Positions 1 to 7,091 of a stretch of DNA of 10,032 nucleotides are shown one piece after another. The notes under the pieces were generated by a model. The model saw nothing but the letters and a program-made list of their open reading frames with translations. It was not told where the DNA came from and ran no database searches. How positions within the stretch are numbered: position 1 is the first letter of the stretch; each line of letters begins with the position of its first letter. This DNA is from Lachnospiraceae bacterium UBA7202. Lineage in GTDB: Bacteria; Bacillota; Clostridia; Lachnospirales; Lachnospiraceae. The stretch is from the NCBI GenBank assembly GCA_002490705.1, contig DKUO01000039.1, positions 1 through 10,032 on the forward strand, read 5' to 3'. The translations under genes and the position numbers were made by a program.

Positions 1-187
1 TATTTATTTTGCAACATACTAGAATGTGGGCGGGATCTACGCCCTGTGATGTGATAAGATGATAGATGCGTTGTACGATAACAAAAGTTTTTCCGCTGCC
101 GGGTCCGGCCAAAACCATGGCCGGCCCGACAGTGTGAGTGATCGCTTCCTCCTGCCTTTTCGTGCAGGGAAACTTAAGCTTGTTCAA
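1..187 (-). CDS. UvrD/PcrA-like superfamily 1 DNA helicase, N-terminal fragment
   Basis: This reading frame is open from a TTG at 187 to the window edge (62 codons). It shows the start of a superfamily 1A helicase, an ATP-driven 3'-5' DNA translocase of repair or replication. The Q-motif region reads RQEEAI with Gln at residue 12. Walker A is AGPGSGKT at residues 27-34. The spacing to the following VDPAHILV is typical of motif Ia. I chose the TTG at 187 because an AAAAGGGA ribosome-binding site lies about 10 nt upstream, inside gltX, and a TAG closes the frame further up without any ATG. The gene overlaps the end of gltX by 14 nt, so translational coupling is likely. Odd point: after ILV the expected TFT(K/R)AA of motif Ia is not read; the frame gives CCKIN instead. 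The gene may therefore be divergent, frameshifted or interrupted right at the edge. Family call is firm; the exact member is not. Confidence 0.72.
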   Translation of the reverse strand, partial: MNKLKFPCTKRQEEAITHTVGPAMVLAGPGSGKTFVIVQRIYHLITSQGVDPAHILVCCKIN

Positions 188-1631
188 GCTTTTCAATTCC
201 CTTTTTGATCCTTGTAAGGGACTCTTCCTTTCCTAACACCTCCATGAGCTCCGTCGCCCCGCCCGGCGTCATCTGCTTGCCGGAAACGGCGGTTCTCACT
301 GGCCACATCACATATCCGTTTTTATATCCCTTTTCCTCCACATAAGCAGTAAGAACCGCATAGAGCGCGTCGTTTGTGTAGTCCTCCTGCGCTTCCAGCC
401 GCGGCAAAAGGTCTTTCAGGACGGCGAGGGAGGTCTCCGCGTTGGTCTTCATCTTCTTATGCGTGTACATCGCCACGTCATAATCGGGAAGCGCGTCGAA
501 GAAATCCACATGCTCTTTGATATCCGGGAAAATCTCAATCCTTGTCTTGACCATGGCGGCAATCTTTTTCAGATCATAGTCCTTTTTCACCGCCTCCTTC
601 AAATAAGGCTCGGCCATCTCATAAAACCGGTCGAAATCCATGGCCTTCAGATATTCCCCATTCATCCATTTCAGTTTGGTATAATCAAACACCGCCGGGG
701 ATTTGGAAAGATGGTGGTAATCGAACCGCTTCACCAGCTCTTCCAGAGAAAAGATCTCCTCGTTATCCTCCGGGCTCCAGCCGAGAAGCGCCACGAAATT
801 GACCACCGCCTCGGAAAGGAATCCCTGCTCAATCAAATCCTCATAGGAGGAATGTCCGCTTCTCTTTGACAGCTTCTGGTGATTTTCGTCCGTGATAAGG
901 GGACAGTGCACATACTCCGGCACCTCCCAGCCGAAAGCGTCATAAAGGCGGTTATATTTTGGCGAGGAGGACAGATATTCATTGCCGCGCACCACATGAG
1001 TAATCCCCATCAAATGATCATCCACCACGTTGGCAAAATTGTAAGTGGGATAGCCGTCCGACTTAATCAGGATCATGTCGTCCAGCTCTGCATTGTCCAC
1101 TGTGATATCCCCGTAAATATCATCGTGGAAGGTGGTTGTCCCTTCCGTCGGATTGTTCTGGCGGATCACGTAGGGCTTGCCCGCCGCCAGATTCGCCTCG
1201 ACCTCCTCCTTCGACAGATGCAGACAGTGCTTGTCGTAAACATTGATCTCCTTACCGGCAACCGTCTGTGTCAGGGAAGCCAATCTCTCTTTGTCGCAGA
1301 AACAGTAGTACGCCTCGCCCTTCTCAATCAACTGCTTCGCATACTGCATGTAAATGCCCTGCTTCTGGCGGTCACTCTGCACATAGGGGCCCACGCCCCC
1401 ATCCTTATCCGGACCTTCATCATGCACAAGTCCCGTGTCCTTCAGGGTGCGGTAAATGATATCCACCGCCCCCTCCACATATCGTTCCTGATCCGTGTCC
1501 TCAATCCGCAGGATAAAGTCCCCGCCCTCATGCTTCGCGATCAGATAGGCGTAAAGGGCTGTCCGCAAATTTCCCACATGCATCCGTCCCGTGGGACTGG
1601 GCGCGTATCTGGTTCTTATTTTCTGACTCAT
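174..1631 (-). CDS. gltX: Glutamyl-tRNA synthetase
   Basis: A class I aminoacyl-tRNA synthetase that attaches glutamate to tRNA-Glu in the cytoplasm. At 485 residues it has the usual full bacterial length. The Rossmann fold begins with RYAPSPTGRMHVGN, where HVGN at residues 18-21 is the HIGH signature. The KMSKS-type loop is KLSKR at 253-257. A bacterial zinc site is visible as C110-x-C112, Y132 and C136 (CxC...YxxxC). RGNEYL at 215-220 is the usual GluRS active-site stretch. The ATG is supported by AAGGAG about 11 nt upstream. It lies 56 nt after the hydrogenase gene on the same strand with no convincing terminator between, so read-through is likely, and its end overlaps the helicase start. 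Whether it also charges tRNA-Gln (non-discriminating type) cannot be told from sequence alone. Confidence 0.97.
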   Translation of the reverse strand: MSQKIRTRYAPSPTGRMHVGNLRTALYAYLIAKHEGGDFILRIEDTDQERYVEGAVDIIYRTLKDTGLVHDEGPDKDGGVGPYVQSDRQKQGIYMQYAKQLIEKGEAYYCFCDKERLASLTQTVAGKEINVYDKHCLHLSKEEVEANLAAGKPYVIRQNNPTEGTTTFHDDIYGDITVDNAELDDMILIKSDGYPTYNFANVVDDHLMGITHVVRGNEYLSSSPKYNRLYDAFGWEVPEYVHCPLITDENHQKLSKRSGHSSYEDLIEQGFLSEAVVNFVALLGWSPEDNEEIFSLEELVKRFDYHHLSKSPAVFDYTKLKWMNGEYLKAMDFDRFYEMAEPYLKEAVKKDYDLKKIAAMVKTRIEIFPDIKEHVDFFDALPDYDVAMYTHKKMKTNAETSLAVLKDLLPRLEAQEDYTNDALYAVLTAYVEEKGYKNGYVMWPVRTAVSGKQMTPGGATELMEVLGKEESLTRIKKGIEKLEQA

Positions 1632-1687
1632 TTTCTATCTTTCTCCTTCAAACACATTTTCACGGCAGTGAAGCAAAGCTTCCCCGC

Positions 1688-3190
1688 TTACTGGTTTTCT
1701 TCCGCCGGAGCATCCGGCATATCAGGAATCCTTCTCGGCGCCGCCTCCTTGAAGGCCGCCACCGCTTTCGCCGCAGCCGGAATCGCGATATTCGTCCCGG
1801 CGCCCGCCACACAACCGCCGGGACACGCCATTCCTTCAATCAGACAGCCGTTTTTCTTACCGGCCTTGGCAAGCATCAGTATCTTCTTACACTCGGAAAG
1901 GCTCTCCGCATGTTCGATGTGTACCTCCACATCCGGGTAATATTCTTTCACGCACTCCTCGATGGCGTTCGCCACGCCACCTGCCACACCGTAGCCCCGG
2001 CCCGCGCCCGTCGCGCCTTTCATCTCATCCAGCGCCTGTATCTCCTTTAGGAAAATGCCTTTGGCCTCAAAAATGCCTGTCAGCTCCTCGAACGTTATGA
2101 CAAAGTCCACATCAGAGCGGATCGTCCGTCTGGACGCCTCCAGCTTCTTGGAAGCGCAGGGCCCGATAAACACCACCTTGGCGTCCGGGTGTTCCTGTTT
2201 AATAATTCTCGCCGTCGCCACCATAGGCGTCAGCGCATTCGATATCTTGTCAATCGTCTCCGGAAAAAACTTCTTTGCAAGCACCGACCAGGAAGGACAG
2301 CAGGAAGTCAGGCTGAAAGGCAGCTTTCCCGTGGCAACCTCCGTAGCATAGTGCTCCGCCTCGGCGATGGCGCCCAAATCCGCACCGATGGCCGTCTCAT
2401 ACACATCGTAAAATCCCAGTTCCTTTAAAGCCGTCTTTAACATATCCGGCGTCACATCCGGCCCGAACTGCCCCGCAAACGCAGGAGCCACCTGGGCGAT
2501 AATCTGCTCTCCCGTCTGCAATGCACGGATCAACTGGAAGATCTGCGATTTGTCCGCAATCGCGCCGAAAGGGCAGTTCACCATACACTGTCCGCAGGAG
2601 ACGCACAAATCATTGTCGATCACCGCGCGGCCCTTCTCATCGTTTTTAATGGCGCCCACGCCGCACGCACCCGCGCAGGGCCTTACCTGATGGGCAATGG
2701 CGTCATAGGGACAGACGGACTTACATTTTCCGCAGCGAATACATTTTTCAGGATCAATCACCGACTTGCCGTTCACCATGGAAATCGCGTCCCTCGGACA
2801 GACCTCCCGACAAGGATGCGCCACACAGCCCATACAGCGGTCCGTCACATAATAGCTGTTCTCCGGACAGGCGTTGCAGGCAGAAGGAATCACCTGCATC
2901 AGCGGCGGCTCATAATATTTCTCGGAAATATTGCTCTCCTCAAGCCCCTGGGTCAAATGCACCGGCACATTTTCTGGCCGGAGGGATAGTCCCATGGCCA
3001 GACGGATCCGCTCACGCACGATGGCGCGGTCCCTGTATATATTCTCATATTCAGACTCATCGTAATCCACAATCTTGTACGGCAGCGCCTCGATATCATC
3101 CTTCAGATTCTCAGAATGATAAGCCAGATGTGCCACCTCTTTAAAAATACGCCGTCTGTTTTTGCGAACCTGTGTATCAATCCCTCTCAT
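1688..3190 (-). CDS. Monomeric [FeFe] hydrogenase, ferredoxin-rich (group B-like)
   Basis: An iron-only hydrogenase that evolves or takes up H2, most likely with ferredoxin, in the cytoplasm. Numbering is from the ATG at 3190 (500 aa). The N-terminal half holds ferredoxin-type cysteine runs at about 119-131 (CMGCVAHPCREVCP), 150-160 (CIRCGKCKSVCP) and 196-206 (CVSCGQCMVNCP), plus isolated pairs near 105/108 and 172/176: sixteen cysteines, enough for four [4Fe-4S] clusters. The H-cluster domain carries TSCCPSW (295-301), GPCASKK (343-349) and EGMACPGGC (452-460), so all four H-cluster ligand cysteines are present. The PSW in the first motif, GPC in the second and GAG after the third differ from classical group A enzymes and resemble group B; that subgroup is inference. 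A frame extends to a TTG at 3205, but the ATG at 3190 has GGAG 5 nt upstream and is preferred. The maturases HydE, HydF and HydG are not in the window. Confidence 0.93.
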   Translation of the reverse strand: MRGIDTQVRKNRRRIFKEVAHLAYHSENLKDDIEALPYKIVDYDESEYENIYRDRAIVRERIRLAMGLSLRPENVPVHLTQGLEESNISEKYYEPPLMQVIPSACNACPENSYYVTDRCMGCVAHPCREVCPRDAISMVNGKSVIDPEKCIRCGKCKSVCPYDAIAHQVRPCAGACGVGAIKNDEKGRAVIDNDLCVSCGQCMVNCPFGAIADKSQIFQLIRALQTGEQIIAQVAPAFAGQFGPDVTPDMLKTALKELGFYDVYETAIGADLGAIAEAEHYATEVATGKLPFSLTSCCPSWSVLAKKFFPETIDKISNALTPMVATARIIKQEHPDAKVVFIGPCASKKLEASRRTIRSDVDFVITFEELTGIFEAKGIFLKEIQALDEMKGATGAGRGYGVAGGVANAIEECVKEYYPDVEVHIEHAESLSECKKILMLAKAGKKNGCLIEGMACPGGCVAGAGTNIAIPAAAKAVAAFKEAAPRRIPDMPDAPAEENQ

Positions 3191-3240
3191 AATTTCTCCA
3201 TCCAAAACTTGAAATGCGGCTTGCTTTTTCCATTGTGGCT

Positions 3241-3269
3241 ATTATATTTCAAAGTCACACGGAAGTCAA
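3241..3269 (-). promoter_or_regulatory. Sigma-A promoter of the hydrogenase-gltX operon
   Basis: On the minus strand TTGACT (3264-3269) and TATAAT (3241-3246) are separated by exactly 17 bp, one mismatch from consensus. Transcription should start near 3234, leaving a leader of about 44 nt before the ATG at 3190. An 8-bp direct repeat (TAGCCACA on the minus strand) occurs at 3276-3283, just upstream of the -35 box, and at 3234-3241, at the -10/start site, so regulation at this promoter is plausible. The promoter sits in the short gap after the permease stop codon. Confidence 0.85.
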
Positions 3270-3280
3270 TCATTCTGTGG

Positions 3281-5404
3281 CTAACGGCGGCGTCTTTTCA
3301 GCCAGATCACCAGACCTGTGATCAGCGTTGCAAGAGGAATCACAACCACGCACAGAACCGCCGCAATATAAGCAGTCTGCGCCTTGAACGTCAGGTTCGG
3401 CATGGAAAGGCTCTTGACAGGAATTGCCACGGAGGTTTCATGCTCCACCAGATTGCTGATCATACTGCCAAAAAGTTTCACATTGTTGCCCGGCACCTTA
3501 TCATCCGCAAGGCCGGTAAAAAGGCTCTCCCCTCCCACCACAAAAGCATGGGAAACATTGCCATCCTCCGTACTCTTTTCCGCCTCCACACTGACAACAA
3601 ACGGACCCTCAATGTCATTTGCCCCTTTGCTGTAATCGCTGGTGTCCGTAATATCCGTCTTGGAAAAAGCGCTGCCGCTTGTGGTCAGAAGCGGCGTGTA
3701 TACCGTATCCTCCAAAGTGTCTTCATAAGAAAGTCCCATGGAAAACGGCGCAAACACCAGACTGTTCGTCAAGGCCGTCGTCACTTCGGCGGATTCAATA
3801 TTCGGGAAAAGATAGTAGGGATTTTGGTAATAGAAATTCCGGTCCTGCTCCACAATCGTTCCCTCTATCTCCGATATGCCGTAAAAATCCAGAATGCTTT
3901 CAAAATTTGTCATTTCCCCTTCCGTCATGGTGGAGATGATCAGCGCATTACCGCCTTTTTTCAGATAGTCGATTACTTTTTTCGCGTCGTCCTCGGAGTA
4001 ATCGCCTGTGGGGGCATTTAAGATCACACCCTGCGCGTCTTCGGGAATCTCGTCGACCGAATAAAGCATGAGCTGTTCGCAGGACACATTTTCCTTCTCT
4101 ATCGCGTTTACAAATTTATCTTCCAGTTCCAGCTCTCCATGACCGCCAACGGCATAAAGAACCGGCATATCTTCTGTCGTCACATAGGCAATGGCCGAGA
4201 CAATCTGTCCCTCCCCGTCGTAACCGGTTATCTGATAGCTGTAGGTGTTATAGTCCATTTCATACGCATAAATATCTTCAAAGCTCACCACCCTGCTCCG
4301 CTTTTCTCCCTCCACAATCAGACTGTTGGATACCGGCTGTTCCTGCGTATAATTCTGATAAAAATTGGGATTCTTTGCGGTACTGACGTAACTTACCCTG
4401 ACATGGCCCGACTGGTCCTCCATTTGCTCCAATGTCTTCTCCAGATTTTCGTCTCCTGCGCCCTCTTCCGCCAGTACATAGATTGTAACATCCTCAGACA
4501 GACCTGTGAGAAACGCCTTTGTCTCCTCCGTCAGCCGATAGAGCTTGTTTTGCGTTAAATCAAAGGAAGAATACTGCTCCGGCACATAATTGAGCCCCAG
4601 ATTCACCACCACTGTGAGCGCAATCGCTACAAAAATCCCCAAAACACTGTAAGCGCCCAGCTTGATTCCGCCGCCAGAAATATTGTAACGGCGTTTTTGA
4701 ATCACCTGCGCCGTGCAGAACAGGGCCAGGGCGATCGCCGTCACATAATAAACCGCCGCCTCCAGTTCAAAATAGCCGGAGGAGAGCGTGTCAAACCGCC
4801 CTACCATGTCAAAGCAGGACAAAATGCGTGCAATTACCGTTGTCACCGCAGATGTTCCCGTGGAGGTCAAAAGGCTCGATATCCCCGGCATAATATAACC
4901 CAAAAACAGCGCGCCAAAAGCAAGCACCGCCGCGATCACCACACTCTCTGTCAGAGCGGAAAGAAAAAGTCCTACCGCCAAAGCCAGACCGCCGTACAGG
5001 AAAAAGCCCAGAAGGGAAGCGTAGGAAACGCCCATCTGGAACTCTCCTCCCAGCCTTAAAAAAAGCGGCAGCACGCCCATAAATAATGTGGGGATCAGGA
5101 GCACCGTCATAAGGGCCAGATATTTCCCCAGTACAATCTTTCCCACCGAGACGGGCGCTGTCAAAATCAGCTGATCTGTCTTATTTTTCCGCTCCTCGGA
5201 AAGAACACGCATGGTAAGAATGGGAATCGTCACAATGTAAGTAAAGACAATGCTCTGCAGCACATAGGCTATAGTCGGATACCCGATCAGCATATTATAA
5301 ACGATAAAATACAGTCCCATCATAAAAAGATTGACTGCCACAAAAAGCCACCCCGTAAAGGAGCAGAAATAAGATCTTAATTCTCTCTTATAAATCGCTT
5401 TCAT
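3281..5404 (-). CDS. ABC-2 permease fused to GldG-like extracytoplasmic domain
   Basis: The membrane component of an ABC-2 type transporter, 707 aa, partner of the ATPase encoded just before it. Residues 1 to about 235 look like a GldF/NatB-type permease: an amphipathic start (KAIYKRELRSYF), then about six hydrophobic spans near 17-40, 48-66, 92-116, 128-150, 153-175 and 215-232. The cytoplasmic loop MRVLSEERKNKTDQLILTAP between spans 2 and 3 is typical. A seventh span (about 250-272) leads into a GldG-like domain, recognised by SSFDLTQNKLYRLTEET at about 279-295. It runs to a final membrane span near 678-700 ending in the basic KRRRR. GldF and GldG are separate proteins in Bacteroidetes; one fused chain is seen in clostridia. 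The start codon overlaps the ATPase gene by 17 nt, with a GGAGGAG site within it. Substrate unknown; gliding motility is not implied. Confidence 0.88.
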   Translation of the reverse strand: MKAIYKRELRSYFCSFTGWLFVAVNLFMMGLYFIVYNMLIGYPTIAYVLQSIVFTYIVTIPILTMRVLSEERKNKTDQLILTAPVSVGKIVLGKYLALMTVLLIPTLFMGVLPLFLRLGGEFQMGVSYASLLGFFLYGGLALAVGLFLSALTESVVIAAVLAFGALFLGYIMPGISSLLTSTGTSAVTTVIARILSCFDMVGRFDTLSSGYFELEAAVYYVTAIALALFCTAQVIQKRRYNISGGGIKLGAYSVLGIFVAIALTVVVNLGLNYVPEQYSSFDLTQNKLYRLTEETKAFLTGLSEDVTIYVLAEEGAGDENLEKTLEQMEDQSGHVRVSYVSTAKNPNFYQNYTQEQPVSNSLIVEGEKRSRVVSFEDIYAYEMDYNTYSYQITGYDGEGQIVSAIAYVTTEDMPVLYAVGGHGELELEDKFVNAIEKENVSCEQLMLYSVDEIPEDAQGVILNAPTGDYSEDDAKKVIDYLKKGGNALIISTMTEGEMTNFESILDFYGISEIEGTIVEQDRNFYYQNPYYLFPNIESAEVTTALTNSLVFAPFSMGLSYEDTLEDTVYTPLLTTSGSAFSKTDITDTSDYSKGANDIEGPFVVSVEAEKSTEDGNVSHAFVVGGESLFTGLADDKVPGNNVKLFGSMISNLVEHETSVAIPVKSLSMPNLTFKAQTAYIAAVLCVVVIPLATLITGLVIWLKRRRR

Positions 5405-6425
5405 CTTTCTCCTCCTCTCCCGTCTCGGCGCTCACTGTCTCTTCTACTTCTTCTACTTCTGTCTCTTCTTCCTCTTCTACTTCTTCCGCTTCCGCACCCT
5501 CTGTCAGCTCTATGAAAATGTCTTCCAGAGTCTTCTCAGAATGATTCATGGACAGCACCGGCATTCCTGCTCCTGAAAGCGCTACCGAAAGCGTCCTTCT
5601 GATATCCGCATCATCCTTCGACGTAATGTGAATCAAAATGCTGCCTTCCTCCCCGCCATCCTCGAAGGAAAACTCCGAAATTTCTTCCAGGCCCTCCAAT
5701 ACGATGCAGGCCTGTTCCTGTCCGCCGATCACCGTCACCAGAAGCTCCGCACTGCCCTGCATCTTCTTCTGCAATTCATCCGGAGAGCCGCTGGCGGCCA
5801 GTTTTCCCTTGGATATAATCATAATATGATCGCACACTGCGCTGATCTCGGAGAGAATGTGCGAGCTCAAAATCACCGTATGTTCTCCTGCCAGTCCCTT
5901 AATCAAATCCCGCATCTCTATGATCTGTTTCGGATCCAGACCGACCATCGGCTCATCCAGAATCAAAACCTTCGGATTCCCCACAAGCGCTTGCGCAAGA
6001 CCGACTCTCTGCCGGTATCCCTTGGAAAGGTTCTTAATCAGACGATTCTCCATTTCCACAAGATTCAATTTCTCCATCATTTCGTTGACCCGCTGTTTCC
6101 GCTCCGCCTTCGGCACCTTTTTTAACTCTGCGGCGAACAGTAAAAACTCCCGCACCGTCATGTCCGGATAAAGCGGCGGCACCTCCGGCAGATACCCTAT
6201 ACACGCTTTCGCTTTCAGGGGCTCTTTCAGGATATCGTGTCCGTCAATCACAACGGTACCGCCATCCGCCGCGATATACCCGGTCATGACGTTCATCGTG
6301 GTGGTCTTGCCAGCTCCGTTGGGCCCGAGGAAACCGTATATTTTCCCCTCCTCCACGGTAAATGTCAGATCGTCCACCGCCACATGGCCTCCATATTTTT
6401 TGACTAAATTTTCCACCTGTATCAA
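5388..6425 (-). CDS. ABC transporter ATP-binding protein (NatA/GldA type) with acidic tail
   Basis: The ATPase that powers the adjacent permease, 345 aa. All ABC motifs are present: Walker A GPNGAGKTT (34-42), the Q-loop region GYLPEVPPLYPDM (77-89; Glu in place of the usual Gln, common in this subfamily), signature LSKGYRQR (133-140), Walker B VLILDEP (153-159), D-loop GLDP and switch His189. The nucleotide domain ends near 230 and is followed by the C-terminal domain usual in exporters of this group. The last 35 residues are strikingly acidic (20 Asp/Glu), encoded by low-complexity DNA at about 5405-5510. The start is TTG, supported by a strong AAGGAGG at 6434-6440, 8 nt upstream; no ATG fits as well. 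It shares 17 nt with the permease gene, so the two are surely co-translated. Substrate cannot be inferred. Confidence 0.93.
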   Translation of the reverse strand: MIQVENLVKKYGGHVAVDDLTFTVEEGKIYGFLGPNGAGKTTTMNVMTGYIAADGGTVVIDGHDILKEPLKAKACIGYLPEVPPLYPDMTVREFLLFAAELKKVPKAERKQRVNEMMEKLNLVEMENRLIKNLSKGYRQRVGLAQALVGNPKVLILDEPMVGLDPKQIIEMRDLIKGLAGEHTVILSSHILSEISAVCDHIMIISKGKLAASGSPDELQKKMQGSAELLVTVIGGQEQACIVLEGLEEISEFSFEDGGEEGSILIHITSKDDADIRRTLSVALSGAGMPVLSMNHSEKTLEDIFIELTEGAEAEEVEEEEETEVEEVEETVSAETGEEEKDESDL

Positions 6426-6433
6426 AATTCAAT

Positions 6434-6440
6434 CCTCCTT
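6434..6440 (-). promoter_or_regulatory. Strong ribosome-binding site that fixes a TTG start
   Basis: AAGGAGG on the minus strand, 8 nt before the TTG at 6425, is a near-full anti-16S match. It is the reason for choosing TTG as the exporter ATPase start. Confidence 0.8.
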
Positions 6441-6475
6441 TTTATTGCATCACTGCATAAAAGCTTTTCACTCTA

Positions 6476-6491
6476 ATTTTACTGGTAAAAT
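6476..6491. promoter_or_regulatory. Perfect 16-bp palindrome, candidate operator of the ABC exporter operon
   Basis: ATTTTAC-tg-GTAAAAT is a perfect 7-bp inverted repeat about 50 bp upstream of the exporter ATPase start. Size and symmetry fit a dimeric repressor site. A second perfect palindrome, AAAAGCTTTT, lies at 6459-6468 between it and the gene. No clear -35/-10 pair for the minus-strand operon could be placed, so the relation to RNA polymerase is unknown. The regulator is not identified and no regulator gene lies beside the operon. Confidence 0.45.
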
Positions 6492-6552
6492 GTGTCTCTA
6501 TTCGTATCAAACTGTGAAGATTCTGTGTCCTGTTCACTCTTATCTGTGCGAC

Positions 6553-6579
6553 ACACTTAGATGATTATAACATACTATA
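6553..6579 (+). promoter_or_regulatory. Sporulation-type (sigma-K/sigma-E) promoter of cotJABC
   Basis: CATACTATA at 6571-6579 matches exactly the sigma-K -10 pattern CATAnnnTA and nearly the sigma-E pattern CATACAnT. AC dinucleotides of the sigma-K -35 type occur at 6553-6556, 16-17 bp upstream. A sigma-E -35 (ATA) is not seen at the right place. The predicted start near 6586 would give a leader of about 60 nt before cotJA. TATAAT at 6576-6581 overlaps, but no TTGACA-like box accompanies it, so a mother-cell promoter is the better reading. Confidence 0.55.
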
Positions 6580-6645
6580 ATCTTAAAAACACATGAAATT
6601 TGTGCGTCGCTCTTATATGGCGCACCAATAGAAAGGATCTGCAAT

Positions 6646-6819
6646 ATGAAGGATTACCTCTACCGGGAACCCTGCGATGATTTTCCGATTGCAATGGCCT
6701 ATGTCCCTTGGCAGCATTTTAACGGTATCTGCGAAAATCTGGAAAAGGGGTTCTGTGACGGCACCATCTTCCCTGAGCTCGACAAACCATTTACAGGAAG
6801 GAGATGTTGTAACAGATGA
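6646..6819 (+). CDS. cotJA: Spore coat-associated protein CotJA
   Basis: First gene of the cotJABC operon, which contributes to the inner spore coat in Bacillus and clostridia. The 57-residue product has the family core in order: AMAYVPWQHF at 16-25, then GTIFPELDKPF at 39-49, ending in GRRCCNR. Clostridial CotJA proteins are short like this one; the Bacillus subtilis protein is somewhat longer. AAAGGA at 6632-6637, 8 nt upstream, supports the ATG. Its TGA overlaps the cotJB start (ATGA), so the two are translationally coupled. It is expected to be made in the mother cell during sporulation, consistent with the promoter-like CATACTATA upstream. The name rests on the conserved core and on the two neighbours. 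Confidence 0.88.
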   Translation: MKDYLYREPCDDFPIAMAYVPWQHFNGICENLEKGFCDGTIFPELDKPFTGRRCCNR

Positions 6820-7091
6820 ACGCACAATTTGCAAATGAGCAGGAAAAACTGCTCCACGATATCGGCGTCTTAAGCTTCGTTGTCATCGAACTGTCCCTCT
6901 ATCTGGACACCCACCCCACTGATCAAAATGCCATGAAATATTTCAATCATTACAACCATCTTGCCAATCAGGCAAGACAGGAATATTCCGCCAAGTATAC
7001 GCCTCTCACGCTTTCTTACGCGGATGTATCGGCTTGCGACGATTGGAAATGGGCTCTCACACCTATGCCCTGGGAAGGAGGCTGTAACTAA
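6816..7091 (+). CDS. cotJB: Spore coat protein CotJB
   Basis: Second gene of the cotJ operon, 91 aa. CotJB is a small coat protein of unknown biochemistry made with CotJA and CotJC. The recognisable parts are the helical N-terminal half (LLHDIGVLSFVVIELSLYLDTHP, about 12-34), the central NHYNHLANQARQEY (44-57), and the tryptophan-rich C-terminus DDWKWALTPMPWEGGCN, which is the best family hallmark. GGAAGGAG upstream overlaps the end of cotJA. The ATG overlaps the cotJA stop by 4 nt, and its own TAA shares one base with the cotJC ATG, so the operon is packed as a single translational unit. No signal peptide or membrane span is seen, as expected for a protein assembled onto the forespore from the mother-cell cytoplasm. 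Confidence 0.92.
   Translation: MNAQFANEQEKLLHDIGVLSFVVIELSLYLDTHPTDQNAMKYFNHYNHLANQARQEYSAKYTPLTLSYADVSACDDWKWALTPMPWEGGCN

Noticed and set aside
1670..1682. GAAGC-aaa-GCTTC hairpin between the hydrogenase and gltX
   Set aside because: Stem of only 5 bp and no T-run on the minus strand, so not a terminator.
879..1940. Long plus-strand open frame (353 codons) opposite gltX and the hydrogenase
   Set aside because: It lies antisense to two firmly identified genes, has no recognisable domain, and its length follows from their codon bias.
3116..4021. Plus-strand open frame (301 codons) opposite the permease gene
   Set aside because: Shadow of the permease; no ribosome-binding site or family features, and it crosses the sigma-A promoter of the other strand.
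6576..6581. TATAAT as a sigma-A -10 box for cotJABC
   Set aside because: No TTGACA-like sequence 16-18 bp upstream; the overlapping sporulation motif explains the site better.
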